Part shown: one piece after another, positions 32,683-41,240 of the stretch
Layout of the letters: every line of letters starts with the position of its first letter
Numbering within the stretch: the stretch's first letter is position 1
NCBI RefSeq assembly: GCF_013450155.1
Contig: NZ_JACCKD010000001.1
Coordinates: 744,001-808,000 of the forward strand
From: Haloechinothrix aidingensis
GTDB taxonomy: Bacteria > Actinomycetota > Actinomycetes > Mycobacteriales > Pseudonocardiaceae
Length of the DNA: 64,000 nucleotides
Direction of reading: 5' to 3'
Made by a program: the position numbers and the translations under genes
Notes under the pieces: generated by a model
Seen by the model: the letters and a program-made list of their open reading frames with translations, nothing else
The model's database searches: none
Told to the model about the DNA's origin: nothing

Positions 32683-34050
32683 TCACCAGCCCCGGAGCGC
32701 TCGGGCAACGTTGTCGCGGGCGGCTTGCTCCCCGCCATCGAGACACTTGGCGTAGACACGCAGTAACACCGCCAGGCTATGGCCGGCCCAGGCGGCCACC
32801 CGCGGCGCTTCGACGCCGCTCGAGAGCCACATCGACACAGCAGCGTGGCGTAGATCATAGGGCCGCTTGCCCAGAGGACTAGCCACCACTTCATCGGTGA
32901 ACACGGCTTTCCGTGCATCCCTCCATACACGCCCGTATGTGGTTCCGCTCACGCGCCCGCCATTGCGGGCACCTCGAAACAGCCGCCCGTCAGAGGCAGT
33001 GCCGAACGTCTCCATGTGGGCGTGCAACATCTCGGTCAGCTCGGGCGGGCAAGGGACGCTGCGCCCAGCGCCGTCGTCGCGGTGCTTGAGCGAACGTTCC
33101 TCGCTGGCTTCGCCGGTGTCGGTCCACGCGTCGTCTACCTCGGGGCGCGCATTCTCAAGATGGATCGTGCCCCACCCACTGGCGGGCAGCGAGAGATCTT
33201 GCTTCTTCAAGCTGCATGCTTCTTCCGGTCGGAGTGCGGCGTAGTACAGGCAGCCGAAGAATGCGGTGAGTCGCCGTCCTGGTTTGCCCGTTTGCGTTCT
33301 TACCGCATCCAGGAGCATCCGTGCCTGCATAGGGTTTACGACTGAGCGCGGGTCGACCTGTCCCACAGTTTGCTTACGGCTTTTCACCTTAAGGTCCGAC
33401 ATAGGATTTTCATCGAAGACTCCCTTTTCCACGGCGAGATCGATCGCACCGCTCAGCGCCACGCGCCTAAGCCGCACGGTATTCGCGGACGCTCGCTGGC
33501 CGTCGAAGTTGAAGTCAAGTGAGCGGAGCACGTTACGCAGCACCTCAGGGTCGCCGAGAACCTCTGAGTTTGGACTACTGCGCCTCACCCAGCGGAGAAC
33601 GGTGTCGTCCATGTCGTCGCGGTCGCGTGTGCTGCGGTTGAGCGCTCGTATGATGAACTTGCGCAGCGCCTCATCACGGGGCCGACCTTGCCCTTCGGGT
33701 AGAAGTGCCAATGTCACGTTCATCAGTGAACGTGCGGTCGTCTTACGATGCTTCGGCGACCAGTCGGACCACTTGGTGCCCATGTAGTCGCATGCCAGCT
33801 CAAACCACGTCATCGTTTTCTGGGCCCGCAACATTGATACGGGGTAGCCCTTTGTCGTATGGAATGCTTCGCCGCTTCGAGCGGAAGCGAGCAGCCTTCC
33901 ACGGAAACTGTCAGCGAGCGCGTACGTCGTGAAGGGTTCTGTGAAGCGTTTGTCCCCAACTTGCCATCGAACGCGGTAGCTGGTGACTTTGCCTCCGCCA
34001 TTCTTCCGAGATTCCAGTGCCCAGATGCGCACCTTGTATGTGGTGTCCAT
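32683..34050 (-). CDS. int: Tyrosine recombinase (integrase) of the element
   Basis: A 455-residue site-specific recombinase that integrates and excises the element at tRNA-Tyr. Catalytic residues visible are R in YYAALRPEEACSL (about residue 275), the box RPYDLRHAAVSMWL (about 400), the H of WAGHS, and the nucleophile Y in LRVYAKCL (about 431). The first histidine of the HxxR box is tyrosine here, which is also common in actinomycete integrases. The N-terminal third is the arm-binding and core-binding part. Start: the ATG at 34050 overlaps the xis stop (TGATG); a GTG one codon earlier is equally possible. The gene points towards attL. Confidence 0.93.
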   Translation of the reverse strand: MDTTYKVRIWALESRKNGGGKVTSYRVRWQVGDKRFTEPFTTYALADSFRGRLLASARSGEAFHTTKGYPVSMLRAQKTMTWFELACDYMGTKWSDWSPKHRKTTARSLMNVTLALLPEGQGRPRDEALRKFIIRALNRSTRDRDDMDDTVLRWVRRSSPNSEVLGDPEVLRNVLRSLDFNFDGQRASANTVRLRRVALSGAIDLAVEKGVFDENPMSDLKVKSRKQTVGQVDPRSVVNPMQARMLLDAVRTQTGKPGRRLTAFFGCLYYAALRPEEACSLKKQDLSLPASGWGTIHLENARPEVDDAWTDTGEASEERSLKHRDDGAGRSVPCPPELTEMLHAHMETFGTASDGRLFRGARNGGRVSGTTYGRVWRDARKAVFTDEVVASPLGKRPYDLRHAAVSMWLSSGVEAPRVAAWAGHSLAVLLRVYAKCLDGGEQAARDNVARALRGW

Positions 34051-34238
34051 CACGCGGCCTCCTCCAGGTTGTCTTCCCAGCGTTCGAGGTCGGTGCGGCG
34101 GATGCGGAGTTGCCCGTTGGGCAGCTTGATGCAGCGGGGCGCGCGGCCTTTGGCACGCCAGTCGTTCCAGGTGGATCGGGAGACGCCGTACTCGGTCAGG
34201 AATTCGGCGATGGTGAGGTAGCGGCGGTGGGTTGCCAT
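34050..34238 (-). CDS. xis: Excisionase-like helix-turn-helix protein
   Basis: A 62-residue MerR/excisionase-type winged-helix protein: LTIAEFLTEYGVSRSTWNDW followed by a wing with RIRRTDLERWEDNL. It would bend DNA at the att sites and direct the integrase towards excision. It is translationally coupled to int. Family and location make this assignment likely, but small HTH proteins of this type may also act as regulators. Confidence 0.8.
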   Translation of the reverse strand: MATHRRYLTIAEFLTEYGVSRSTWNDWRAKGRAPRCIKLPNGQLRIRRTDLERWEDNLEEAA

Positions 34239-34331
34239 GTGTGCTGGTACTCCTCGGTGTCGCGCCGGTCGGTGCGGGTGGGATGTGGCATGGTTCTGTC
34301 CTCCTGGTCGTGTCGTTGGGCTGCGAAGGTG

Positions 34332-34452
34332 GCGAACTTTCGAACTTTGGGGCTGACCTGGGGTTCCGAGATGACCTAAGTTCGCGGCCGCGAACTTAGG
34401 GTTTCGCGTTTTCCCTGGTCACGAGCTAGGTTCGTAAGTTCGCTATGTTCGC
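34332..34452. repeat. Palindrome and iterated GTTCG/CGAAC motifs between rep and xis
   Basis: A perfect 26-bp palindrome lies at 34375-34400 (half site CCTAAGTTCGCGG). Related motifs occur on both sides: GCGAACTTT (34332), CGAACTTTGG (34341), GGTTCG (34429), AAGTTCGC (34436) and TGTTCGCG (34446). The last ones reach into the 3' end of the replication gene. The arrangement resembles a regulator or initiator binding region. The remaining bases of the 34239-34442 gap show nothing else. Confidence 0.7.
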
Positions 34453-35807
34453 GTGGTCGGTTCGTGGGCGGTGTAGATCTCGGCGCTGCGGCCGGGTTTG
34501 CCGTCGGCGCGGGGGCGGGTGGTGCGGGTGATGTGGCCGGCTTCGATGAGCTGGTCGAGCATCGCGGTGATGTCCTCAGCGGGGGTCTTGCCCTTGAAAA
34601 ATCCGGTGGTGATGTCTTTGCGGGTGCGGCCGGTCTGGCCGGCTTCGGCGATCCAGGCGGCCAGCCGGGCCGGTGTGTGGGTGTCGGTGAACACCGTGCG
34701 GGCGCTGGCGATGCTGTAGCGCACGAGCGCGGCCGCGGCTTGCAGGTGGCCGGGTTCGATGGTGCTGGTGGTATCGAGGGCGGCGTGGATGGCGGCGATG
34801 CGCAGGCAGGTGGGGGCGGCGCGGGAGATGAACTGTTCGACGGGGCCGGTGTCGCCGTGGTCGCTGCCGAACTCGACGTAGAGGGCGCGCCAGAGGTCGG
34901 CGGCCGGGCCGGTCATGCCCATGCTGCGCAGCCGCGCGCCGGCGGCGAGTCGTTCGGAGAAGGAGAAAGCGAGGCTGCTGATCAGCTCGCTGGGCGCGCC
35001 CTGGGTGAAGGGCAGGAACTTGGACCGAGCCACCGCCAGCGGCAGGAACCGGTTGTAGGTACCGCCGGCCATGTCGCTCGCGGAGACTTTGCTGCGGAAC
35101 TCGCCGGGGGTGATGTGGGCGAGGATGCCCACGTGGCTGCTGGGGGCGATGCGGGCGGTGACGGTGAGGGTGGAGAGGTCGCCGCCTTCCCACGCGGCCC
35201 GCAGGATCGCGGAGAGGCTGTTGCCCTCGCGTTTCATCTTGGCCATCACCCCGGCCCATTCGGGTTCCATGACCAGCAGCCGCAGGTCGCGCGGCCCGTC
35301 GTGCCGGATCGGCGGCGCGTCCGGGTCCGGCTCCGGGGTGCTGGTGTCGGCGGTTTCGCTGCTGTCGGTGGTGTCGCTGGTGGTGAACATGGCGGCCAGC
35401 CCTTCGCCGGAGGTCAGCCCGGAGCGGATGTTGTCGTGGCAGAAGTCCGTATCGACCGTGTCCAGGAGTCGCTTGGCTGTGCTCCACGAGGTTCCCTTGC
35501 GGCCCGCGCTGGTGCGGCCGACCAGTAGCGGCCACACCAGCAGCGGGTGGGCATCGTCGCCGGCCTGCACGTGGGGGGCTTGCCCGAGGTGCACCCCGGC
35601 CGCGCACAGCAGGGACGCGAGCACGGCCACCGGGTCGGCCTCGGTGGTCGGTTCCAGCTCGCGGGCCAGGCTGCCGAGGTAACAGTCGAACACCGCCGGG
35701 TCCAGCGCGGGCAGCGCCGCCCGCGCGCGGGCGACTTCGGCCGCGGCCCGGTCTTCGGCGGCGGCCTCCTCGGGCACGGCCCGCAGCGGGCGGGCAGCAT
35801 CGGTCAT
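34443..35807 (-). CDS. DUF3987/YfjI-like replication ATPase
   Basis: A 454-residue protein with a Walker A-like loop LVGRTSAGRKGTSW near residue 98 and an ATPase core (LRLLVMEPEWAGVMAKMKREG, WEGGDLSTLT, HITPGEFRSKV) like the DUF3987 proteins that occur with primase-polymerases in actinobacterial elements. The C-terminal 80 residues look like a winged-helix domain. It probably acts as the helicase or initiator partner in replication of the excised circle. The ATG at 35807 overlaps the HNH stop by ATGA; the in-frame upstream opening to 36140 is a shadow of the HNH gene. Confidence 0.72.
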   Translation of the reverse strand: MTDAARPLRAVPEEAAAEDRAAAEVARARAALPALDPAVFDCYLGSLARELEPTTEADPVAVLASLLCAAGVHLGQAPHVQAGDDAHPLLVWPLLVGRTSAGRKGTSWSTAKRLLDTVDTDFCHDNIRSGLTSGEGLAAMFTTSDTTDSSETADTSTPEPDPDAPPIRHDGPRDLRLLVMEPEWAGVMAKMKREGNSLSAILRAAWEGGDLSTLTVTARIAPSSHVGILAHITPGEFRSKVSASDMAGGTYNRFLPLAVARSKFLPFTQGAPSELISSLAFSFSERLAAGARLRSMGMTGPAADLWRALYVEFGSDHGDTGPVEQFISRAAPTCLRIAAIHAALDTTSTIEPGHLQAAAALVRYSIASARTVFTDTHTPARLAAWIAEAGQTGRTRKDITTGFFKGKTPAEDITAMLDQLIEAGHITRTTRPRADGKPGRSAEIYTAHEPTTRT

Positions 35808-36181
35808 CGCGAGGGCTCCTCGAACAGCGGGTACATGGTGGCGGCGAGGAAGGCGCTGTGGGTGCGGGCGCGGGTGGTGGCGTGGTGCTCGCGGTCGTAG
35901 TGCAGGTGACACCCCTGGCACAGGGCGGCCAGGTTCGCGTCGCGGCAGTCTTCGGGCTGGTGGTTGAGGTGGGCCACGGTCAGCACCACCCGCGACCCGG
36001 TGGCCCACGCGGGCCTGCCGTGGTGGTTGTGGCACCGCTGATCGCCGGCGAGGTGGACGGCCGGGCGGCCGCAGTAGCCGGTGCACTCGCAGCGACCGGC
36101 AGCACGGTCGAACCGGATGCGTCGTGAGATCGCCGGCCACTCGGGTGGGTAGCGGTGCCGGTTCTCCGGGCGGATCGGCAT
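35804..36181 (-). CDS. HNH endonuclease
   Basis: A 125-residue protein with an HNH nuclease fold: VVLTVAHLNHQPEDC supplies the first histidine, NLAALCQGCHLHYD the N and the zinc CxxCH, and a second cysteine set sits in CECTGYCGRP. It is squeezed between the primase-polymerase and ATPase genes with overlaps of one and four bases, so it belongs to the replication operon. It may nick or process DNA of the element; a homing role is less likely because it is not inserted in another gene. Confidence 0.8.
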   Translation of the reverse strand: MPIRPENRHRYPPEWPAISRRIRFDRAAGRCECTGYCGRPAVHLAGDQRCHNHHGRPAWATGSRVVLTVAHLNHQPEDCRDANLAALCQGCHLHYDREHHATTRARTHSAFLAATMYPLFEEPSR

Positions 36182-37107
36182 CAGGCGGCCTCCGTGCTGG
36201 GGCGGGCGGTGCGGGGCCGGTGGGTGCCGGCGTCGAGGCCGGCGTGGATGACGCGGGTGATCTCGCGGGTGGTGCAGTCGCAGTCGCTGCGGGCCATGTG
36301 GCCGGCCGCCTCGGTGAGGTCGCGGGCGGCGGCGTCCCGGTCGATCAGGCCAGCGCCAACGAGCTGGCCCAGGGCGTAGGCGGCGCGCGACAGGATTGCG
36401 TTGTGCTGCCCGCGAGCGGCGCGCTGTACCCGGTCGAGTTCGTTGCGTAGGGCGGCGGTGGTGTAGGAGTCGCGCCGCTCAGGCGGGATCTCAGCCCTGG
36501 CTGAGGTGGCCTGTGCCGGCTTTTCGAGCAGGGCTTGGACCAACCAGGCGGGCAACTCGACCGGGTCACGATCGTCGTGAAGCTCGTAGCCACCCTCGGG
36601 CAGGAGCGAGCCGGGCGCGACAACGTAGCCGCCGTGTGCGCGGGTGTCGATGTGTTGCGCGAGGCTGCCGCTGGTGTTGCGCAGGACCACCCCGGGCGGG
36701 GCGGTGAAGTACCGGTGTGTGCCGCCGTGGGGGGTGGTGACGGTGTATGTCTGGGGCAGCTCCACCCCGCGTGCGCGGCACAGCGCGGCCAGGGTGTCGG
36801 TGCCGTCGGGGGCGTCGCGGCCGGTTTTGGCGGCGGTGTCGAGGTCGAGCACGACCAGATTGGAGGGTCCGGCGGCGATGCCGATGTTGTAGGGCGTGTG
36901 GGCCCAGGCTTGCTGGATGCGGTCGGGGTCGACGGTGGCGCGCTGCTCCCAGCCCTGGTGGCCCTCGACGCAAGGCCCGGTGCCGGGGCAGCGGCGTCGG
37001 CCGTGCAGCGCGGGGGCGCGCTCACCGGGGCGTAGGGGGAAGACGGGCCAGCCCATGGCGGCGAGGTAGAGCGCCCATTCCCGCAGGGCGGTGGTGGTGG
37101 CGTCCAT
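36181..37107 (-). CDS. Bifunctional DNA primase/polymerase (Prim-Pol)
   Basis: A 308-residue archaeo-eukaryotic-type primase. WPVFPLRPGERAPALHG is the N-terminal family signature. The catalytic acidic residues lie in LVVLDLDTA, and HGGTHRYFTAP contains the conserved histidine. The C-terminal region is helical, with the motif RAAYALGQLVGAGL. It is the likely replication initiator of this AICE, which places the element in the Prim-Pol class rather than the RepSA or RepAM class. First gene of the xis-directed replication operon (primpol, HNH, ATPase). Confidence 0.87.
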   Translation of the reverse strand: MDATTTALREWALYLAAMGWPVFPLRPGERAPALHGRRRCPGTGPCVEGHQGWEQRATVDPDRIQQAWAHTPYNIGIAAGPSNLVVLDLDTAAKTGRDAPDGTDTLAALCRARGVELPQTYTVTTPHGGTHRYFTAPPGVVLRNTSGSLAQHIDTRAHGGYVVAPGSLLPEGGYELHDDRDPVELPAWLVQALLEKPAQATSARAEIPPERRDSYTTAALRNELDRVQRAARGQHNAILSRAAYALGQLVGAGLIDRDAAARDLTEAAGHMARSDCDCTTREITRVIHAGLDAGTHRPRTARPSTEAA

Positions 37108-37156
37108 CGTGGGTTCCTTCCGTCGGTGTTGGGTACGCGTGTGTCCACGCGGCTGG

Positions 37157-37310
37157 GTGTGGGGTGTGGGGAGGGAGGCGCGGGCTGGGGTGTGGTGCCG
37201 GCGCCTGTGGCCGGGTCAGCGCTGGGTGGCTGGTGGGGTCTCTGGCCTCCCTGGTGGGGTGTTGTTGCTGGTCACCGGTGGGGAGTCGGGTGTGGGGAGG
37301 TGGGTGGGGA
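37157..37310. repeat. Seven GTGGGG repeats, G/T-rich gap between traB and primpol
   Basis: GTGGGG occurs at 37159, 37166, 37233, 37254, 37278, 37292 and 37304, all in the same direction, within a gap that is very rich in G and T on the + strand. Such iterated motifs could be the recognition site of the DNA translocase (clt), an origin, or simply quadruplex-forming DNA. No gene is visible in 37108-37336. Confidence 0.6.
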
Positions 37311-37336
37311 AGACTCCCCTGCTCCCCGGCTGCGGC

Positions 37337-39589
37337 TTAGCTGGTTCCCTGACTGTCGCCCTCCTCGTGCTCGTGCTCGTCGTCGGTGGTGGTGTGCTCG
37401 TCGCGGTGGGCGAGGGCGGTGTGGACTCGTTCGGCGGAGACCTGCATGGCGCCGCCGGTTTTGTAGGGGGCGGCGTCGTAGCCATCGAGGTAGTCGGTCA
37501 GGTGTTGGAAGGTCCAGTCGCGGTAGGTGGCGCGGTCGCGCTCGGCCAGCCGGTGCAGGACTTCCATGGTGCGCATGCGTTTGTGGCCGGTGAGGATGTC
37601 GGCGATATCGGCCAGCGGGTCGGCCCGCTCCTCCTTGGGGGTGGCGGTGGCGGTGCTGGTGATGCCGGCCTCCTCCCGCAGGGCGAGGGCGCGGTCGACG
37701 ACGGGGGTGATCTCGTCGATGCCTTTTTCTTTGCGGACGTAGTTGCAGCGGATCAGCCCGGGCTGTGGGGCGAAGCCGGCGGCCATGGCGGTGCCCACGT
37801 CGTCACCGGCCACCAGGGTGGTGGCGCTGTAGCCGCGCTTGTGCATGCCGGTGCCGAGGATGGCGTCGTTGCCCTGGTGGTCGTTGATGGCGAAGGCGAC
37901 CCGGTGGGAGGCGGTTTTGCTGATGCCGCGGGGCAGCGAGTTGGCATCGGCATCCGGGGTGGCCCAGATCAGGGTGATGCCGGTCTTGCGGGCCTTCTTG
38001 GTGACCTTCAGGGCGAGTTCCTTGGCCTCGGTGCCGTAGGTTTTGTGCGTGAACAGCTCGTGCACCTCGTCGAACACGACCACCCGGGGGCGCATGCGCG
38101 GGTCGCGGGCGGCGATATCGCGGGTGTTTTTCGGGTCGTCGCCGCCGAGCTCGTCGAGGATCTGGCCGCGGCGGGTGACCTCGCCGGCCAGCTCCCGTAG
38201 CGCGGTGATGGCCTGCTCGATGTGCTCGTCCTCGTCGCCTTTGACGAGGGTGCGCAGCCGGGGCCGCATGGGGTCGTAGTCGACGTTGTAGGCCAGGACG
38301 TAGACGTCGATGTCGACCAGCGGGTCGAGCATCGCCCCCAACACCAGGCAGATGACCAGGGAGGATTTGCCCGAGCCCATGATCCCGGCGATGAGGTAGT
38401 TCGCCGCCATCAGCCGGGCGGTGATGCGCTCGCCGCGCACGTTCACCCCCACGGGCACGCCCTTCCAGTAATCGCTGCTGCCCTCGGTCAGCAGGGGCCA
38501 CGGGTCGATGGGGCCGGAGAGGATGCCCTGGTCGGCCGCCCACAGATCCAGCACCCCGGGCTGGTTCTTCGGCTCGGTGGGCCACACCTCGATGGGTTTG
38601 CGCATCAGGTTGTGCGCCAGCACCGCTTTGCGTTTGGCGATCTCCTCGACCGGCACGCCCTGCGGCAGCAGCAGTTGCGCGTGCCAGCCCTTGCCCATGC
38701 GGGTGGCACCGGTGATCCAGCGGGGCTGCCACCCGTCCTTGAGCGCCCGGTTCAGCGCATCGATGTTGAGGTTGCCCAGCGCGGAGAGGATCGCGCCCTC
38801 ATCCGGCACCACCTCCCGCTGCTCCCCCTCACCAGCCGCCGGGGGCTGGGCCCAGCGGGGTGTGTGCCCGTCCTGCCGCCCGAGGTGCCACAGGATCGCC
38901 ACCACCAGCGCACCCGCCGCCAGCGACAGCAGGAGGCCGAAGGCGGAGACGAACCACACCGCCCAGCGCACGAACTCGACCACGCCGACGATCGGGTCGA
39001 TCACCCGGCCGGCCTGCCCATCGGCCACGGCCAGGATCAGCCCCAACCCGAGCAGGAGGCCGACGAACGCGGCGACGCCGATGGCGGCGGCCTTGACCAG
39101 CTGGATCGGCGCTCGTAGCCAGTCCATCGCCCGCTGGTGGCGCTCCCGCTTGGCGAGGCGTTCGCGTTCCTCCCAGTCGGCGACCCGGTCGTAGTCGCCG
39201 GCAGCCTCCGCGGCCCGCATCATCCGCTCATACCGCGAGCTGGTGTGGGCCTCCCACAGCCGGCGGGCGGCCACCCCCGCCCCCGTGGCGACGTAGGCGC
39301 TGTGCCGGGTCACCGCCCGGCCGGTGGTGCGGGTCCGCGGGTGCGTCGCCGCGGTACGCAACACCCGGCCGGTGGCCACGACGTCGTGGCGGTAGCCGCG
39401 CCACCGCAGGGCGGCCTTGTGCCGCTCCGGCAACCGCGGATAGTCGCCCTCATCGACGATCTCGCCCTCGATCACCTCCCCCGCCTCGCGCGGCTCCACC
39501 TGCCGGCCAGGGGCGGTGTTGGGCAGGTAACGCACATTGCCGTGCTCGCGCTGCTCTCCGTCGTCTCGACGGTCCCTGTCGTGGTCCAC
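37337..39589 (-). CDS. FtsK/SpoIIIE-type conjugal DNA translocase (TraB-like)
   Basis: A 750-residue membrane ATPase that moves double-stranded DNA between hyphae. Two membrane helices (about residues 160-190 and 205-235) precede the motor. A degenerate P-loop-like GATRMGKGW is near residue 295, the true Walker A is GIMGSGKSS near residue 399, and Walker B is RVVVFDEVHELF near 503. The C-terminal tail (DYLDGYDAAPYKTGGAMQV) could be the winged-helix DNA-recognition domain. The GTG at 39589 has AGGAGGGG nine bases upstream; the longer open frame to 39778 was rejected because it runs through a hairpin and the neighbouring gene. Confidence 0.87.
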   Translation of the reverse strand: MDHDRDRRDDGEQREHGNVRYLPNTAPGRQVEPREAGEVIEGEIVDEGDYPRLPERHKAALRWRGYRHDVVATGRVLRTAATHPRTRTTGRAVTRHSAYVATGAGVAARRLWEAHTSSRYERMMRAAEAAGDYDRVADWEERERLAKRERHQRAMDWLRAPIQLVKAAAIGVAAFVGLLLGLGLILAVADGQAGRVIDPIVGVVEFVRWAVWFVSAFGLLLSLAAGALVVAILWHLGRQDGHTPRWAQPPAAGEGEQREVVPDEGAILSALGNLNIDALNRALKDGWQPRWITGATRMGKGWHAQLLLPQGVPVEEIAKRKAVLAHNLMRKPIEVWPTEPKNQPGVLDLWAADQGILSGPIDPWPLLTEGSSDYWKGVPVGVNVRGERITARLMAANYLIAGIMGSGKSSLVICLVLGAMLDPLVDIDVYVLAYNVDYDPMRPRLRTLVKGDEDEHIEQAITALRELAGEVTRRGQILDELGGDDPKNTRDIAARDPRMRPRVVVFDEVHELFTHKTYGTEAKELALKVTKKARKTGITLIWATPDADANSLPRGISKTASHRVAFAINDHQGNDAILGTGMHKRGYSATTLVAGDDVGTAMAAGFAPQPGLIRCNYVRKEKGIDEITPVVDRALALREEAGITSTATATPKEERADPLADIADILTGHKRMRTMEVLHRLAERDRATYRDWTFQHLTDYLDGYDAAPYKTGGAMQVSAERVHTALAHRDEHTTTDDEHEHEEGDSQGTS

Positions 39590-39631
39590 TGGTCGCTGCC
39601 CCTCCTGGTTGCTGGTGTGGGGTGGGTGGTG

Positions 39632-39677
39632 CCGGGCGGCGGCCGGGGCACGTGGGGCCCGGCCGGCCGCCGCCCGG
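39632..39677 (-). terminator. GC hairpin between small gene and traB
   Basis: CCGGGCGGCGGCCGG (39632-39646) and its exact complement (39663-39677) form a 15-bp stem with a 16-base loop, starting five bases past the stop of the 58-residue gene. It may end or attenuate transcription into traB, or protect the 3' end of the upstream message. Confidence 0.65.
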
Positions 39678-39681
39678 TGCC

Positions 39682-39858
39682 CTATTTCTTCTTCCGGTCC
39701 CAGCCGGCCTTGCGGGCGCACGTCTCGCAGTAGGGCGCGTTCTTGCTCGCCCCGTTCGTGCGGATCCGCGCGCCGCACAGAGCGCGGGCATTCGGCGCCA
39801 GGCCGGCGTCGAACAGGTCCGCCTTGGCGGTGTCGGCGATGTGCATCGGGCGCGCCAT
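39682..39858 (-). CDS. Small cysteine-containing protein (58 aa)
   Basis: MARPMHIADTAKADLFDAG begins a 58-residue basic protein with CGARIR and CETCARKAGW, three cysteines that with the histidine could bind zinc. GAGGAGAG stands a few bases before the ATG. It lies between DUF2637 and traB in the transfer operon. I do not recognise a named family; similar short proteins accompany many actinomycete elements. Confidence 0.7.
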   Translation of the reverse strand: MARPMHIADTAKADLFDAGLAPNARALCGARIRTNGASKNAPYCETCARKAGWDRKKK

Positions 39859-39883
39859 CGATCTCTCCTCGCTCTCGGTGGGG

Positions 39884-40798
39884 TTAGTGGCTGGTGCCGA
39901 TCGGGGCCAGCGATCGGGTCTCGATCGGGCTCGGCGGGTCGGGCTCGACTGCCGTGGTGGTGTGTTCGTCGCGTAGCTGCCGCGCCCGCTGCGGACCACA
40001 GCGCAGCGCCCGCCGGATCGACTCCGCCGAGGACGGATCGACCTCGACCGCCGGCGAGGCGATCGCCGCCGCCAGCTCGGCCCGCAGGTCCTCGATCGAG
40101 CGGTACCCCGGCCCAGCCGACGCGGGGGCCGGCTCTGCCTCGGTCGGGCTCGATTCCCGCCGGTCACCACCGCGACCGACCCCAGCCACAGCGGGCACGG
40201 ACACGGCCCGATCGGTGGTGTCGGTCGGCTGTCTCTCCGCGGGGGCCGTCGAGGCCGCCGCGCCAGTCGACGTCGGTGCGATCGAGGGCGACTCGACCTC
40301 CCCCGCGTCGACCGGCTCGGGCTCGATCGGGTCCGGCTCGATCGACGCAGCCGCCTCGGGCCTCGTGCGGTCGGCTTCGCGGTGGTCGGCGTCGGCGGCC
40401 AACAAGACGGCGAGGTGGACCGCGGCGGCCAGGGCGGCCGGCGGGATCGCCGCCACGGAGACGACCACCGGCCAGGGGGTGTCGACCGCGTACAGGGCCA
40501 TCGACTTGTGCCCGGCGTTACCGGCGATCGCTAAGCACACGGCGACCAGGCACAACCCCCGGGCGTAGCCACGGCACCGGCGCGCGGCTACCGGGGCGAG
40601 CCAGGCCAGGGCGGCCACTGCGGCCATCACATCCAGCGCGACTGGCAGGCTCGCCGCCGTCCACGTCCCATAGCCGGTACGCCGCGCCAGGCTGTACAGG
40701 GCTTCGGCACTGGCCGCGATCGCCGAGGCCGCGATCACGGCGATACCGATACGCAGCCAGACGTGATACCAGCCGCGCGTCCTGCTCCGCTCGGTCAC
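39884..40798 (-). CDS. DUF2637 membrane protein (Spd-like)
   Basis: A 304-residue protein with four N-terminal hydrophobic segments (roughly residues 12-34, 45-70, 78-95 and 105-135). A 150-residue disordered tail rich in Pro, Glu, Ser and Ala follows, ending in a small helical part (SIEDLRAELAAAI, RRALRCGPQRARQL). DUF2637 proteins are regular partners of AICE transfer genes and are thought to help intramycelial spread. The GTG at 40798 overlaps the upstream stop by GTGA. Confidence 0.8.
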   Translation of the reverse strand: MTERSRTRGWYHVWLRIGIAVIAASAIAASAEALYSLARRTGYGTWTAASLPVALDVMAAVAALAWLAPVAARRCRGYARGLCLVAVCLAIAGNAGHKSMALYAVDTPWPVVVSVAAIPPAALAAAVHLAVLLAADADHREADRTRPEAAASIEPDPIEPEPVDAGEVESPSIAPTSTGAAASTAPAERQPTDTTDRAVSVPAVAGVGRGGDRRESSPTEAEPAPASAGPGYRSIEDLRAELAAAIASPAVEVDPSSAESIRRALRCGPQRARQLRDEHTTTAVEPDPPSPIETRSLAPIGTSH

Positions 40799-41220
40799 GC
40801 CGGCACCTCCCCACACCCCTCACCGGACCCATCCGCGTCCGCGTCGGTGTGGGCCTCGTCGGGCTCGGTGGCTTCGGGTGCGGCGTTAGTGGTGGGGCGG
40901 GCGCGGGCCCGCAGGCGTGCCGAGCGGGCCACCCACAGCGCCACACCCAGCACACTGGCCACGGCCCACCACGGGGAAACCAGCACAGCCAGCGCCGTCG
41001 GCACGGCCAGTACCGCCAGCTCGGGCAGGTGCCAGCCCAGCCACGTCACCGTGCGATCCATCCGCGTCGCCTCCCGTGTGAGTGCCCGCTGCTCGGCGGC
41101 GAGCAGGTCCTGCCACGGCACCGCCTCATCCCGCCGCGGGGCAGGGATGCCGGCCGGCGTCGCCGCCCGGGCGGTCACGTGTGTCTGCTCCTGCGTGTCG
41201 CTGGTGGTGCGCTTACTCAT
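40795..41220 (-). CDS. Small membrane protein of the transfer operon (141 aa)
   Basis: A 141-residue protein with a charged N-terminus and two adjacent hydrophobic segments (LPELAVLAVPTALAVLV and PWWAVASVLGVALWVA). An arginine-rich stretch and an acidic tail (DEAHTDADADGSG) follow. AAGGAG lies eight bases before the ATG at 41220. Unknown function; a membrane partner of the translocase or Spd-like protein is plausible from context. Confidence 0.72.
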   Translation of the reverse strand: MSKRTTSDTQEQTHVTARAATPAGIPAPRRDEAVPWQDLLAAEQRALTREATRMDRTVTWLGWHLPELAVLAVPTALAVLVSPWWAVASVLGVALWVARSARLRARARPTTNAAPEATEPDEAHTDADADGSGEGCGEVPA

Positions 41221-41240
41221 CACTCGGGCTCCTTCCGGGC

